From: Anaerolineae bacterium
GTDB lineage: Bacteria > Chloroflexota > Anaerolineae > UBA4142
Assembly (NCBI GenBank): GCA_027457205.1
Contig: DAIDTM010000127.1
Coordinates: forward strand, 1-10,518
Reading direction: 5' to 3'
Length of the DNA: 10,518 nucleotides
The position numbers and the translations under genes were made by a program. Under the pieces are notes generated by a model that had not been told where the DNA came from, did no database searches, and saw nothing but the letters and a program-made list of their open reading frames with translations. Shown here in pieces: positions 1 through 6,554 of the stretch. The first letter of the stretch is position 1. Every line of letters starts with the position of its first letter.

Positions 1-92
1 ACGTGGTGTGCGTCGCCGGCTCGCTCTTCGTCGTCGCGGAGGCGCGCGCGGTGTGGCTGGCGGAACAGGGGACGGTGATCGAGAAAGATTGA
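1..92 (+). CDS. folC: C-terminal end of a FolC-like folylpolyglutamate/dihydrofolate synthase (partial)
   Basis: The frame beginning at base 3 is open from the window edge to a TGA at 90-92. It encodes about 29 residues containing VAGSLFVVAEAR, followed by a short hydrophilic tail ending in VIEKD. The small-residue-rich strand GSL(F/Y)-hydrophobic-x-EAR is the usual last conserved segment of FolC. FolC is the cytoplasmic ATP-dependent ligase that adds glutamate to dihydropteroate or folate. The strong G/C third positions (gcg, gtc, ctc) mark it as real coding sequence, unlike the overlapping frame. No start, P-loop or catalytic region is in view, so the assignment rests on this tail only. Another Mur-ligase-family member is possible. 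Confidence 0.65.
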   Translation, partial: VVCVAGSLFVVAEARAVWLAEQGTVIEKD

Positions 93-130
93 CTTTTTGG
101 CAAGCGCGTCGCACTCCGATGGAGGCAGCC

Positions 131-727
131 ATGGTAAAGCGTTTGGTCCTGCTTTTAGGTTTGCTCCTGCTGCTCATCAGCTATTTGTACTTGGTTCATT
201 TCTATTGGTTCGATGATTGGTGGAATGGATGGTTCGGACCGCCTGTATTTGAGAGTCCGCACGGTGATCCAGATTCTCCTATCCACATTACGCTCAAGCC
301 GCAAGTTGTTAACACAGATCAGATTTCGATTGACGTGACAGTATACACTATTGTGGAGATTCCGGACTTGAGATTTAGGATTGAGACGTCTCCTGAACTG
401 AAACTAACAGACGCGCCTCAATCGAGCTTTGATCTGCAACCTAACCAGCCGATCCACCTCCTAGTGCATCTGACTGGAGTACCTGCCAACAAGGCAGAGT
501 TGGTAGTGGTCTATGCTTATGGAACGATGTATACAGGGATCGGCGGGAATGGGGTGGGATTCTATCTCGAACCACAAAATGGGAATTGGCAGATTCTTTC
601 CACAAACGAGTATGGCCGTCAACATCCTGCCCCAATCGATAGTAACGCCATTCCAGTTTCACCGATTCCAAGTTCAACACCACAGTCTTCACTTCCTGCC
701 TTGCTCCAACAGGCACAATTACGGTGA
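131..727 (+). CDS. Membrane-anchored secreted protein of unknown function, paralog A
   Basis: This encodes 198 aa. I chose ATG 131 because GGAGG (121-125) lies 5 nt upstream. The ATG at 119 and the open frame running back to base 8 lack a Shine-Dalgarno (SD) site and read as a shadow of the folC tail. Residues 4-22 form one strongly hydrophobic helix (LVLLLGLLLLLISYLYLV), an uncleaved anchor or signal peptide without a lipobox. An aromatic patch (FYWFDDWWNGWF, 24-35) follows. Residues about 50-160 alternate hydrophobic and polar residues like an extracytoplasmic beta-sandwich, with signature stretches ITLKPQVV (53-60), IPDLRFRIETSPELK (77-91) and GVGFYLEPQ (141-149). The last 25 residues are Pro/Ser/Gln-rich. 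I do not recognise the family. The next gene (854-1396) is a clear paralog. Base composition is more AT-rich than folC or lon, which suggests an accessory gene. The 3' end is uncertain because a second frame looks coding from about 646 (see 724-861). Confidence 0.75.
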   Translation: MVKRLVLLLGLLLLLISYLYLVHFYWFDDWWNGWFGPPVFESPHGDPDSPIHITLKPQVVNTDQISIDVTVYTIVEIPDLRFRIETSPELKLTDAPQSSFDLQPNQPIHLLVHLTGVPANKAELVVVYAYGTMYTGIGGNGVGFYLEPQNGNWQILSTNEYGRQHPAPIDSNAIPVSPIPSSTPQSSLPALLQQAQLR

Positions 728-861
728 CTGGGCGGCGGGTATATTTGGATCACGCCGTCACCCAAACAGGAATCGGTACAACCGGATACTGCGAACTCGC
801 GCAAGTCGTTCACCAATCCATGGAAAAATCCAATCAAGTGAAGGAAGACCGGCATGCCTAA
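724..861 (+). CDS. Possible 45-aa small ORF, or frameshifted tail of the upstream gene
   Basis: A GTG at 724 overlaps the TGA of the upstream gene (GTGA at 724-727) and opens 45 codons to TAA 859-861. It overlaps the next gene's ATG (854) by 8 nt. The peptide begins TGRRVYLDHAVTQTG and contains GYCELAQVVHQSMEKSNQ, which reads more like protein than either other frame here. The same frame is open back to 646, just after the TAG/TAA pair at 640-645. The alternative is therefore that the upstream gene lost its true C-terminus by a -1 type frameshift between about 646 and 720. There is no good SD before 724, so any independent translation would depend on coupling. I do not recognise the sequence. 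Confidence 0.3.
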   Translation: MTGRRVYLDHAVTQTGIGTTGYCELAQVVHQSMEKSNQVKEDRHA

Positions 862-1396
862 ACGAGTTCTCCTTCTCATGAGCTTTCTCCTCGTCATCAC
901 CGCTATCATCCTTGCCTATTTCTATTGGTCGAATAGATCAGGCGTAAACGTTGGTAGCTTCTCAACTTCGACTCCTCAAACCTTTTCTAATCGACCAATC
1001 ACCACGGAGTCTCCACCCAGTTGTGGGTACTGGATCACCCTCCAGCCGCAAGTAGTTAGTTCGGATCAGATTTACGTTGGCGTTACCGTTACCAGTTCTG
1101 TAGACATCCCGGATTTGAAGATCAGAGTAGATACATCTCCTGCCTTGAAACAGATGGATGTACCACAAACAACGATTGTGCTCCAAAGGAATCAGCCCTT
1201 CCACACAACATTCCGCCTCATCGGTACACCGGCTAGCACACTGGAAGAGGTTAGTGTTTTCGTAGGCGGCACCGTTAGAATTTTCGGGCACTGTGGCGAA
1301 GGTATAGGATTTTGGCTAGATCCACAGCATGGATGGCAAATTCTCTCCGATGCCCAATATAATCAGCACTATCCACCTACTCCACGTAATCATTAG
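854..1396 (+). CDS. Membrane-anchored secreted protein of unknown function, paralog B
   Basis: This encodes 180 aa. The ATG at 854 follows AAGGAAG (841-847) at 6 nt spacing. Residues 4-24 form a hydrophobic signal/anchor helix (RVLLLMSFLLVITAIILAY) followed by FYW, as in the upstream paralog, then a Ser/Thr/Pro-rich linker (about 30-55). The core (58-165) repeats the paralog's signatures in the same order: ITLQPQVV (61-68), DQI, IPDLKIRVDTSPALK (85-99), DVPQ, QRNQPFH (111-117) and GIGFWLDPQHGWQILS (150-165). The two genes clearly arose by duplication. B has two cysteines, C57 and C147, that A lacks; they bracket the beta-rich core and could form a disulfide outside the cell. No catalytic motif is visible, so an extracytoplasmic Ig-like binding or adhesive role is only inference. 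It precedes lon, but the spacer carries hairpins and a separate promoter, so it probably ends its own transcript. Confidence 0.78.
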   Translation: MPKRVLLLMSFLLVITAIILAYFYWSNRSGVNVGSFSTSTPQTFSNRPITTESPPSCGYWITLQPQVVSSDQIYVGVTVTSSVDIPDLKIRVDTSPALKQMDVPQTTIVLQRNQPFHTTFRLIGTPASTLEEVSVFVGGTVRIFGHCGEGIGFWLDPQHGWQILSDAQYNQHYPPTPRNH

Positions 1397-1421
1397 CATG
1401 ATTTGCATTGCGCTCAATTCA

Positions 1422-1500
1422 CAAGTCGGCGGCTCGCTACGCGTCAGTCGGCGGAGGCCGACTTGGTGCCTTGGTTGCTGCGACTTGGGTCGCCAGCCAA
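1422..1500. repeat. Two adjacent hairpins with shared arm sequence upstream of the lon promoter
   Basis: The first inverted repeat pairs CAAGTCGGC (1422-1430) with GCCGACTTG (1457-1465), 9 bp perfect with a 26-nt loop that itself holds a second GTCGGCGG copy. The second pairs TTGGTTG (1471-1477) and GCGAC (1480-1484) with GTCGC (1489-1493) and CAGCCAA (1494-1500). That gives 12 pairs, one of them a wobble, with a CT bulge and a TTGG loop. CGACTTGG occurs twice (1459-1466, 1481-1488), so the arm CAAGTCG can pair with either copy. There is no T-run after either hairpin, so a Rho-independent terminator is not supported. It may be a repetitive extragenic element or a protein-binding site. Confidence 0.5.
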
Positions 1501-1526
1501 GTTTGCACGCGCCCTGGTGATGTTCT

Positions 1527-1555
1527 TTGCGCCTTGACGCTTTATGTGGTATTAT
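1527..1555 (+). promoter_or_regulatory. Candidate extended -10 promoter for lon
   Basis: TGTGGTATTAT at 1545-1555 contains TGG directly before TATTAT (1550-1555), an extended -10 hexamer one base from consensus. With a 17-bp spacer the -35 would be the weak TTGCGC (1527-1532). The better TTGACG at 1534-1539 is only 10 bp away and cannot pair with this -10. The start would fall near 1562, giving a leader of about 20 nt that holds the AAGGAG ribosome site. I see no CIRCE-type HrcA operator. Confidence 0.4.
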
Positions 1556-1584
1556 TGCCACCGATAGTCTTGCAAGGAGTTTCA

Positions 1585-4041
1585 ATGTCCAAAAAGAAAA
1601 ACGGCGAGAGCGTACCGGCGCGCGCGGCAATCGACAAACCCTCGAACCTGCCGGAACTGGCTCTCGTCGCCGTCCGCGATACGATCATCTATCCGCACCT
1701 AATGAGTCCGCTCATCGTCGGACGGGAGCAATCGATCCGCGCCGTCGAAGCGGCGATCGCGACCAATCAGCGCATCGTCGTTTTCCTCCAGCGCAACTCG
1801 GAGCAACAAGACCCCAAACCGGAAGACCTGTATCCCATCGGCACCGAAGTCTCTGTGGGTCGGATGTTACGCATGCCCGACGGCACCACCAGCGTCTTCG
1901 CCCAGGGCAATACGCGCGTTCAACTTGTTGAGGTATTGCAGAGCGATCCGTTTTTTCTCGCGCGCGTGATGCCGATCCACGAACCGGTCGACAAATCGAT
2001 GCCGACGGAGGCGTTGATGCGCGCGGTGCTCGCGCTCTTCGAGAAAACCGTCCGCCTCAATCAGAACCTGCCGGACGACGCGTACGTCGCGGCAATGAAC
2101 GCCGATACGCCCGGCTGGCTCGCGGACTTGGTCGCGTCGACGCTGAATATGGAAATGGCGCAGCGGCAGGAGTTGCTGGAAACGCTCGATCCGATCACGC
2201 GGCTGCAAAAAATATCGATCCTGCTGGCGAAAGAAGTCGACGTTCTCGAATTGCAGAACAAGATTCACTCGCAGGTGCAGGAAGAAGTCGACAAAACGCA
2301 GCGCGAGTACTATTTGCGCGAACAGATGCGCGTGATTCAGCAAGAACTGGGCGAACACGATCCGCAGACGCGCGAGATCAACGAACTGCGCGAGAAAATC
2401 AAAGCCGCCGAGATGCCGAAAGAGGTGCAGGAGAAAGCCGAACACGAATTGGAGCGACTGGCGCAAATGCCCAGCGCCGCGCCGGAAGTTGGCGTCATCC
2501 GCACCTACGTCGATTGGCTCATCGGACTGCCGTGGGCAAAAACCACCACCGACAATCTCGATATTGCCGCGGCGGCAAAGTTGCTGGACGAGCAGCACCT
2601 GGGATTGAAGAAAGCGAAAGAACGCATTTTGGAATATATGGCGGTGCGTAAACTTGCGGCGGAAAAGATGCGCTCGCCGATTCTGTGCTTCGTCGGTCCG
2701 CCTGGCACCGGCAAAACGTCGATGGGGCGCTCGATCGCGCAGGCGCTGGGACGCTCGTTCGTGCGCGTCTCGCTCGGCGGCATCCACGACGAAGCGGAAA
2801 TCCGCGGGCATCGCCGCACGTACATCGGCGCGCTGCCGGGCAGAATCATTCAGACGATGAAGCGCGCGGCGACGCTGAACCCCGTCTTCATGCTCGACGA
2901 AGTGGACAAGATCGGCGCGGATTTTCGCGGCGATCCCAGCGCCGCGCTGCTCGAGGTGCTCGATCCGGAACAGAATTATGCGTTCAGCGATCACTATCTC
3001 GACGTACCGTACGATTTGTCGCACGTCATGTTCATCACGACCGCAAACATGCTCGACCCCGTCCCGCCGGCGTTACGCGACCGGATGGAGGTGATCGAGT
3101 TTCCCGGTTATATCGAAGAAGAAAAAGTCGCGATTGCTAAACAGTTCTTGATCCCGCGCCAGAAAGCCGAGCACGGTCTTGTCGCATCGCCCAGGTTTTC
3201 CGACGACGCGATCAAGAGTCTCGTCCGCGAGTACACGTACGAGGCCGGCGTCCGCAACTTGGAACGCGAGATTGCGAACATCTGCCGCAAGGTCGCGCGG
3301 ATGATCGCGGAAGGCAAGCGCGCGCCGTCGAACATCGGCGAACAATCGCTCTTCAAATATCTGGGACCGACCAAGTTCACGTTCGGCATTGCGGAAGAGA
3401 AAGACGAAGTTGGCGTGGCGACCGGCGTCGCGGTGTCGGAAGCCGGCGGCGACACGATGGCGGTAGAAGTCACGCTGATGCGCGGCAAGGGCGGGCTGAT
3501 GCTCACCGGTCAACTCGGCGACGTGATGCAGGAATCGGCGCAAGCCGCGCTCTCGTACGCGCGCACGCACGCGCAGCAGCTTGGTTTGAAAGTCAACTTC
3601 GACAAGATCGATATTCACATCCACGTTCCTGAAGGCGCGATTCCAAAAGATGGACCGTCGGCGGGCATCACGATTGCCACCGCGCTCATCAGCGCGCTGT
3701 CGCGGCGCGCGGTACACAAAGAGGTCGCGATGACCGGCGAGATCACGCTGCGTGGACGCGTGCTGCCCATTGGCGGCTTGCGCGACAAGGTGCTCGCGGC
3801 GCATCGCGCCGGGCTAAAGACCATGCTCATTCCCAAGAAAAACAAGAAAGACATGATCGACGTGCCGAAGAAAGTGCAGCGCGAAATGCAGTTCATCTAC
3901 GTCGAACGGATGGACCAGGTGCTGCCGGTTGCGCTGACACATGCGCGCGCCGCGCGGCGCACCACCGTGCGTTCGGCATCGCCGCGCAGCGCACGTCTTG
4001 CCCTTCAAGCCAACTATCGCAGTCGCCCAATCCGTTCGTGA
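1585..4041 (+). CDS. lon: ATP-dependent protease Lon (LonA type)
   Basis: This is an 818-aa cytoplasmic AAA+ serine protease that unfolds and degrades damaged and regulatory proteins. The ATG at 1585 is set by AAGGAG (1574-1579, 5 nt away); the open frame extending upstream to 1408 is spacer sequence. The N-terminal substrate-binding domain (about 22-215) starts with LPELALVAVRDTIIYPH. A long coiled helical region (about 225-310) contains REYYLREQMRVIQQELGE. The AAA+ module has Walker A GPPGTGKT (371-378), Walker B FMLDEVDK (D438, E439) and an arginine-rich sensor region. The protease domain has the Lon signature KDGPSAGI with catalytic Ser692 and dyad Lys735, 43 residues apart as in E. coli Lon (Ser679/Lys722). 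All key residues are present, so it should be active. The length is slightly above the usual 780-800 because of a basic Ser/Arg-rich tail of about 30 residues. The zinc-ribbon gene follows after 56 nt and may be co-transcribed. Confidence 0.98.
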   Translation: MSKKKNGESVPARAAIDKPSNLPELALVAVRDTIIYPHLMSPLIVGREQSIRAVEAAIATNQRIVVFLQRNSEQQDPKPEDLYPIGTEVSVGRMLRMPDGTTSVFAQGNTRVQLVEVLQSDPFFLARVMPIHEPVDKSMPTEALMRAVLALFEKTVRLNQNLPDDAYVAAMNADTPGWLADLVASTLNMEMAQRQELLETLDPITRLQKISILLAKEVDVLELQNKIHSQVQEEVDKTQREYYLREQMRVIQQELGEHDPQTREINELREKIKAAEMPKEVQEKAEHELERLAQMPSAAPEVGVIRTYVDWLIGLPWAKTTTDNLDIAAAAKLLDEQHLGLKKAKERILEYMAVRKLAAEKMRSPILCFVGPPGTGKTSMGRSIAQALGRSFVRVSLGGIHDEAEIRGHRRTYIGALPGRIIQTMKRAATLNPVFMLDEVDKIGADFRGDPSAALLEVLDPEQNYAFSDHYLDVPYDLSHVMFITTANMLDPVPPALRDRMEVIEFPGYIEEEKVAIAKQFLIPRQKAEHGLVASPRFSDDAIKSLVREYTYEAGVRNLEREIANICRKVARMIAEGKRAPSNIGEQSLFKYLGPTKFTFGIAEEKDEVGVATGVAVSEAGGDTMAVEVTLMRGKGGLMLTGQLGDVMQESAQAALSYARTHAQQLGLKVNFDKIDIHIHVPEGAIPKDGPSAGITIATALISALSRRAVHKEVAMTGEITLRGRVLPIGGLRDKVLAAHRAGLKTMLIPKKNKKDMIDVPKKVQREMQFIYVERMDQVLPVALTHARAARRTTVRSASPRSARLALQANYRSRPIRS

Positions 4042-4045
4042 GGAG

Positions 4046-4076
4046 CGGCAATCTGCAATCCTAGATCGGCAATCTG
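4046..4076 (+). repeat. Short direct repeat in the lon-zinc ribbon gap
   Basis: CGGCAATCTG occurs at 4046-4055 and again at 4067-4076, 21 bp apart, filling most of the 56-bp gap after lon. It could be a short duplication or a paired protein site. I see no promoter elements around it. Confidence 0.5.
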
Positions 4077-4097
4077 AAATTGCGAAAGGAGTCTGCT

Positions 4098-4487
4098 TTG
4101 ATCACCTGCCCGAACTGCGGTAATCAAGTTCGTGAAACTCAGCAATTCTGTGGCAACTGCGGAACCGATGTGCGCGCCGCACTCGCCGCCGCTTCCGCTG
4201 CGCCCGCCGCGGAAGAACGTAACGAAACGCCCTACGCGTACTCCCAGCCCGCTGGGTACGGCTATGACTATCAACCGCCCGCGCCGTCCGGCGGCAACAA
4301 TCGCGTCATCATCATCGGAGCCGCTGTCCTCCTCGTCGCATGCTGCATGTTCGCGTGCGGACTCGTGTTCGGATTTGAAATCATCCCCGATATCCTCGGC
4401 ATCGGAGGCGGCGCGGCAGTCCCCAAAGCGGTGCCATCGCCCACGCCGTCCAGCTGGCTGCCCATCATCCACTATTTGATCGGATAA
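4098..4487 (+). CDS. Zinc-ribbon single-pass membrane protein
   Basis: This encodes 129 aa. I chose the TTG at 4098 because AAGGAG (4086-4091) lies 6 nt upstream and the zinc ribbon starts at residue 4; the earlier in-frame TTG at 4080 precedes that SD. The N-terminus is a textbook zinc ribbon with C4-PN-C7 and C18-GN-C21 (CX2C-X10-CX2C) of the zinc_ribbon_2 / DZANK kind. An Ala-rich stretch follows, then a Tyr/Pro/Gly linker (45-65), a transmembrane helix at about 70-93 (VIIIGAAVLLVACCMFACGLV, with three Cys inside the membrane) and a short Pro/Ser/Thr tail. The topology is probably ribbon in the cytoplasm and a short outer tail. Such proteins are common and mostly uncharacterised. The position just after lon hints at membrane protein quality control, but that is only proximity. 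A strong hairpin follows its stop. Confidence 0.85.
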   Translation: MITCPNCGNQVRETQQFCGNCGTDVRAALAAASAAPAAEERNETPYAYSQPAGYGYDYQPPAPSGGNNRVIIIGAAVLLVACCMFACGLVFGFEIIPDILGIGGGAAVPKAVPSPTPSSWLPIIHYLIG

Positions 4488-4491
4488 AACC

Positions 4492-4531
4492 AGACCCGAA
4501 GGGTCTTCGCCATTGGCGACCCTTCGGGTCT
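4492..4531 (+). terminator. 14-bp perfect hairpin after the zinc-ribbon gene
   Basis: AGACCCGAAGGGTC (4492-4505) and GACCCTTCGGGTCT (4518-4531) are perfect reverse complements around a 12-nt loop. It begins 4 nt after the zinc-ribbon stop. On the + strand it is followed by a pyrimidine stretch (CTGTCTCTCT) rather than a true U-run. On the - strand the flank is GGTTTTAT, so termination could work in either direction. Each arm is itself a mini-palindrome (GACCC-GAA-GGGTC). Confidence 0.65.
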
Positions 4532-4541
4532 CTGTCTCTCT

Positions 4542-5957
4542 ATGACTCCTGAAGAAATCTCGTCCCTCTATCGTCAAGGTCAGAGCGAAACGCTCGCGTT
4601 CGATGTCGAGGCGGTCTCGCTGAATCGACTCGCGGAAACGCTTGCCGCGTTTGCCAATGCCAACGGCGGCATCGTACTCCTGGGCATCGATCCGCAAGCC
4701 GGCGCGGTGCGCGGCGTCAAGAACACCGACGCGGCAATCGATAAAGCACTGGCTGCCGGACTGCGCTGCGAGCCGCCGCTCGTCCTGCCGCGTCCCGAAA
4801 GCGTGCCGCTCGACGGCAAAGAAATTCTGCTGATTCAGGTGTCCGCCGGTTTGCCGCACGCGTACGGACTGCGCGGCAAGTATCTCGCGCGCGTCGGCAA
4901 AAAGAACACCGCGCTCGGACCGCGCCAATTGCGTCAATTGCTGCGCGAACGCGGCGAAACGAATTTCGAAGCGCTACCCGCGCCCGGCGCCACGCTCGAC
5001 GAATTCGACGATGCGCTGGTGCAAAAGTACGCGGCGGTTTTTCTGGGCGAGCCAGCGCCAAACAACCCTAAAGGGGGCTTTCAGCCGAAAGACGCGATTC
5101 TCGACCTGCTCCACCGCCGCAACTGCATCGCCAAAGACGGCAGCGCGTGGCGACCGACGACGTCCTGTTATTTGCTCTTCAGCCGCGAGCCGCAGCGCGC
5201 CTTTCCGAGCGCCGAGATCTTGCTGGCGCGGTACGCCGGCAAGCAAATGTCGGACGAGTTTCTACGCGAGATCGTGCGCGGTCCGCTGCCCGACCAGGTA
5301 CGCCGCGCCGAAGCATGGGTCGTCGCGAATATGCGAAAAGGATCGCGCATCGACGCGCTGCAACGCGAAGATCGCGCCGAGTATCCCGTGCCCGCCGTGC
5401 GCGAAGCCATCGTCAACGCGGTGGCGCACCGCGATTACGCGATTCGCGGCGATGAAATCCGCGTGCTGATGTTCAGCGACCGCATCGAAGTCTACAGCCC
5501 GGGGCGACTGCCCGGTCACGTCACAGTCGATAATATCGCCGACGAACGCTTTTCGCGCAACGAAGTCATCGCGCAGGTGCTCGCGGATATGGGTTTCATC
5601 GAACGACTGGGGTACGGCATCGACCGGATGATCCGGTTGATGCGCGAGTGGGGCTTGCCCGCGCCGCGCTTTGTGGAGACGACGAACGGATTTAAGGTGA
5701 CGCTGCGCGGTCCCGGCGAGAAACTCGTCGGCGAGGAAGCGGATCGCAGCAAGTGGCGGCATCTCGATTTGAACGAGCGACAGCAAGCCGCGCTCGAACT
5801 GGTCGCGAAGAACCAGCGCATCACCAACCGCGAGTATCGCGACCTCTTCCCCGACCTGAGCGAAGAGACCATCCGCCGCGACCTCGCCGATTTGGTTGAG
5901 GAAGGCATCCTGCTGAAGATGGGCGACAAGAAGGGAACGTACTATATTCTCAAGTAG
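4542..5957 (+). CDS. AlbA_2 (Schlafen-like) DNA-binding / GHKL ATPase / winged-helix regulator
   Basis: This encodes 471 aa of a COG2865-type putative transcriptional regulator, often mislabelled as RecG-like. The N-terminal AlbA_2 domain (about 8-125) shows GQSETLAFD and AFANANGGIVLLGID (36-50). The usual ETLEFK acidic/basic pair is replaced by ETLAFD. The middle to C-terminal GHKL-type ATPase carries an N-box E288-AIV-N292 followed by AHRDY (295-299), D313-RIEVYSPGRLP, and the glycine loop GYG (357-359) in ERLGYGIDRM. Residues 410-471 form a winged helix (NREYRDLF, ETIRRDLADLVEEGIL), typical of DeoR/FaeA-like readers. The start at ATG 4542 fits the AlbA_2 boundary but has no SD, and sits 10 nt after a strong hairpin, so translation may be leaderless or the mRNA start unusual. 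The target is unknown. Convergent lipoprotein genes end 102 bp downstream. Confidence 0.88.
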   Translation: MTPEEISSLYRQGQSETLAFDVEAVSLNRLAETLAAFANANGGIVLLGIDPQAGAVRGVKNTDAAIDKALAAGLRCEPPLVLPRPESVPLDGKEILLIQVSAGLPHAYGLRGKYLARVGKKNTALGPRQLRQLLRERGETNFEALPAPGATLDEFDDALVQKYAAVFLGEPAPNNPKGGFQPKDAILDLLHRRNCIAKDGSAWRPTTSCYLLFSREPQRAFPSAEILLARYAGKQMSDEFLREIVRGPLPDQVRRAEAWVVANMRKGSRIDALQREDRAEYPVPAVREAIVNAVAHRDYAIRGDEIRVLMFSDRIEVYSPGRLPGHVTVDNIADERFSRNEVIAQVLADMGFIERLGYGIDRMIRLMREWGLPAPRFVETTNGFKVTLRGPGEKLVGEEADRSKWRHLDLNERQQAALELVAKNQRITNREYRDLFPDLSEETIRRDLADLVEEGILLKMGDKKGTYYILK

Positions 5958-5989
5958 CAAGTCGTTCCTCCGTCCGCCTCGCGAAGCCC

Positions 5990-6018
5990 AAGACAAACGC
6001 GGCATCGTCAGCGCCGCG
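5990..6018 (-). terminator. Candidate intrinsic terminator for the lipoprotein genes (- strand)
   Basis: Read on the - strand, CGCGGC (6018-6013) pairs with GCCGCG (6003-5998) around a 9-nt loop, extendable by two G-U pairs. TTTGTCTT (5997-5990) follows. It lies 40 nt beyond the stop of the leftmost lipoprotein, in the 102-bp convergent gap. The U-tract is interrupted, so strength is uncertain. Confidence 0.5.
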
Positions 6019-6059
6019 CCACCCCTGCGAGATCGTCCAGCCCAATCTGCATCAGTTGC

Positions 6060-6554
6060 TCACGGGAGATCGATGATGCTACACCCGTGCGGCCCAGCAA
6101 ACGAAACACCAGCTTCCACCGAATCAGGGAACTTGGCAGAATAATACAAAGTGGCTCCTGCTCGATAGAGAGCAGTGTTATCGGATATCGTTACAGTCAT
6201 CTGGATGGTCTTGCTTTGCCCGGGTTGGAGTTCCAAGTGGGTCAGGTCAGACGTGAGCGCCTTGCCATCGGACCAACGAGGGAAAGCTCCCTCACCCACC
6301 TTCCCAACCGCAAGATCCAAGACTGGGCGATCCTTCAAATCAATAACCTGGGTTTTCGTCCCTTTGTTTATCACCGTAGCACGCGCGGTGATAATCTCCC
6401 CATTTTCAGGACATTTATCGCTCACCCAGACTTCAACTACCACTATGCTATCGATACTCACTACGCCGCTATCGCTGGCGGGCTTGGGAACGTGCTGACA
6501 GCCGAGCAAACTGATTGCCAGAGCAAACCAAACGAGAATCACATAGTTTCGCAT
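6060..6554 (-). CDS. BsuPI-like lipoprotein, paralog 1
   Basis: This encodes 164 aa. The ATG (6554-6552) follows GGAGG (6563-6559) at 4 nt. Residues 5-19 are a lipoprotein signal ending in lipobox L-L-G-C19, so the mature protein should be lipid-anchored outside the cytoplasm. The single domain (about 38-160) has the pattern of BsuPI / intracellular proteinase inhibitor-like beta-sandwiches: EVWVSD, ARATVINKG (57-65), DLKDRPVLDL, RWSDGKALTSDLTHLEL (93-109) and PGQSKTIQM (111-119). C48 and C158 lie at the first and last strands and could form a disulfide; paralog 2 has the equivalent pair. Despite the family name, protease inhibition by such secreted forms is not established. Its SD overlaps the end of a decayed Asp-box reading frame. 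In an alternative frame, 6094-6008 also looks codon-like, so the C-terminus may have been altered. Confidence 0.82.
   Translation of the reverse strand: MRNYVILVWFALAISLLGCQHVPKPASDSGVVSIDSIVVVEVWVSDKCPENGEIITARATVINKGTKTQVIDLKDRPVLDLAVGKVGEGAFPRWSDGKALTSDLTHLELQPGQSKTIQMTVTISDNTALYRAGATLYYSAKFPDSVEAGVSFAGPHGCSIIDLP

Noticed and set aside
1534..1555. TTGACG plus TATTAT as a standard sigma-70 promoter for lon
   Set aside because: The spacer is only 10 bp, too short for sigma-70 contact at both boxes; the extended -10 reading is kept instead.
1408..1584. N-terminal extension of lon by 59 codons
   Set aside because: It crosses the paired hairpins and the promoter, lacks an SD, and is not Lon-like. 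ATG 1585 has a strong SD.
1867..3024. Long - strand open frame of 385 codons opposite lon
   Set aside because: Antisense artefact of GC-rich codon bias. It lies wholly within lon, whose motifs are unambiguous, and its translation is Arg/Phe/His-rich with no domain.
4014..4937. 307-codon - strand open frame across the lon end, zinc-ribbon gene and ATPase start
   Set aside because: It overlaps three + strand genes with recognisable domains and runs through the 4492-4531 hairpin. No SD or motif supports it.
4542..5957. Annotation as RecG-type DNA helicase
   Set aside because: No helicase motifs or P-loop are present. The AlbA_2, GHKL and winged-helix parts define a different family for which the RecG label is a known misannotation.
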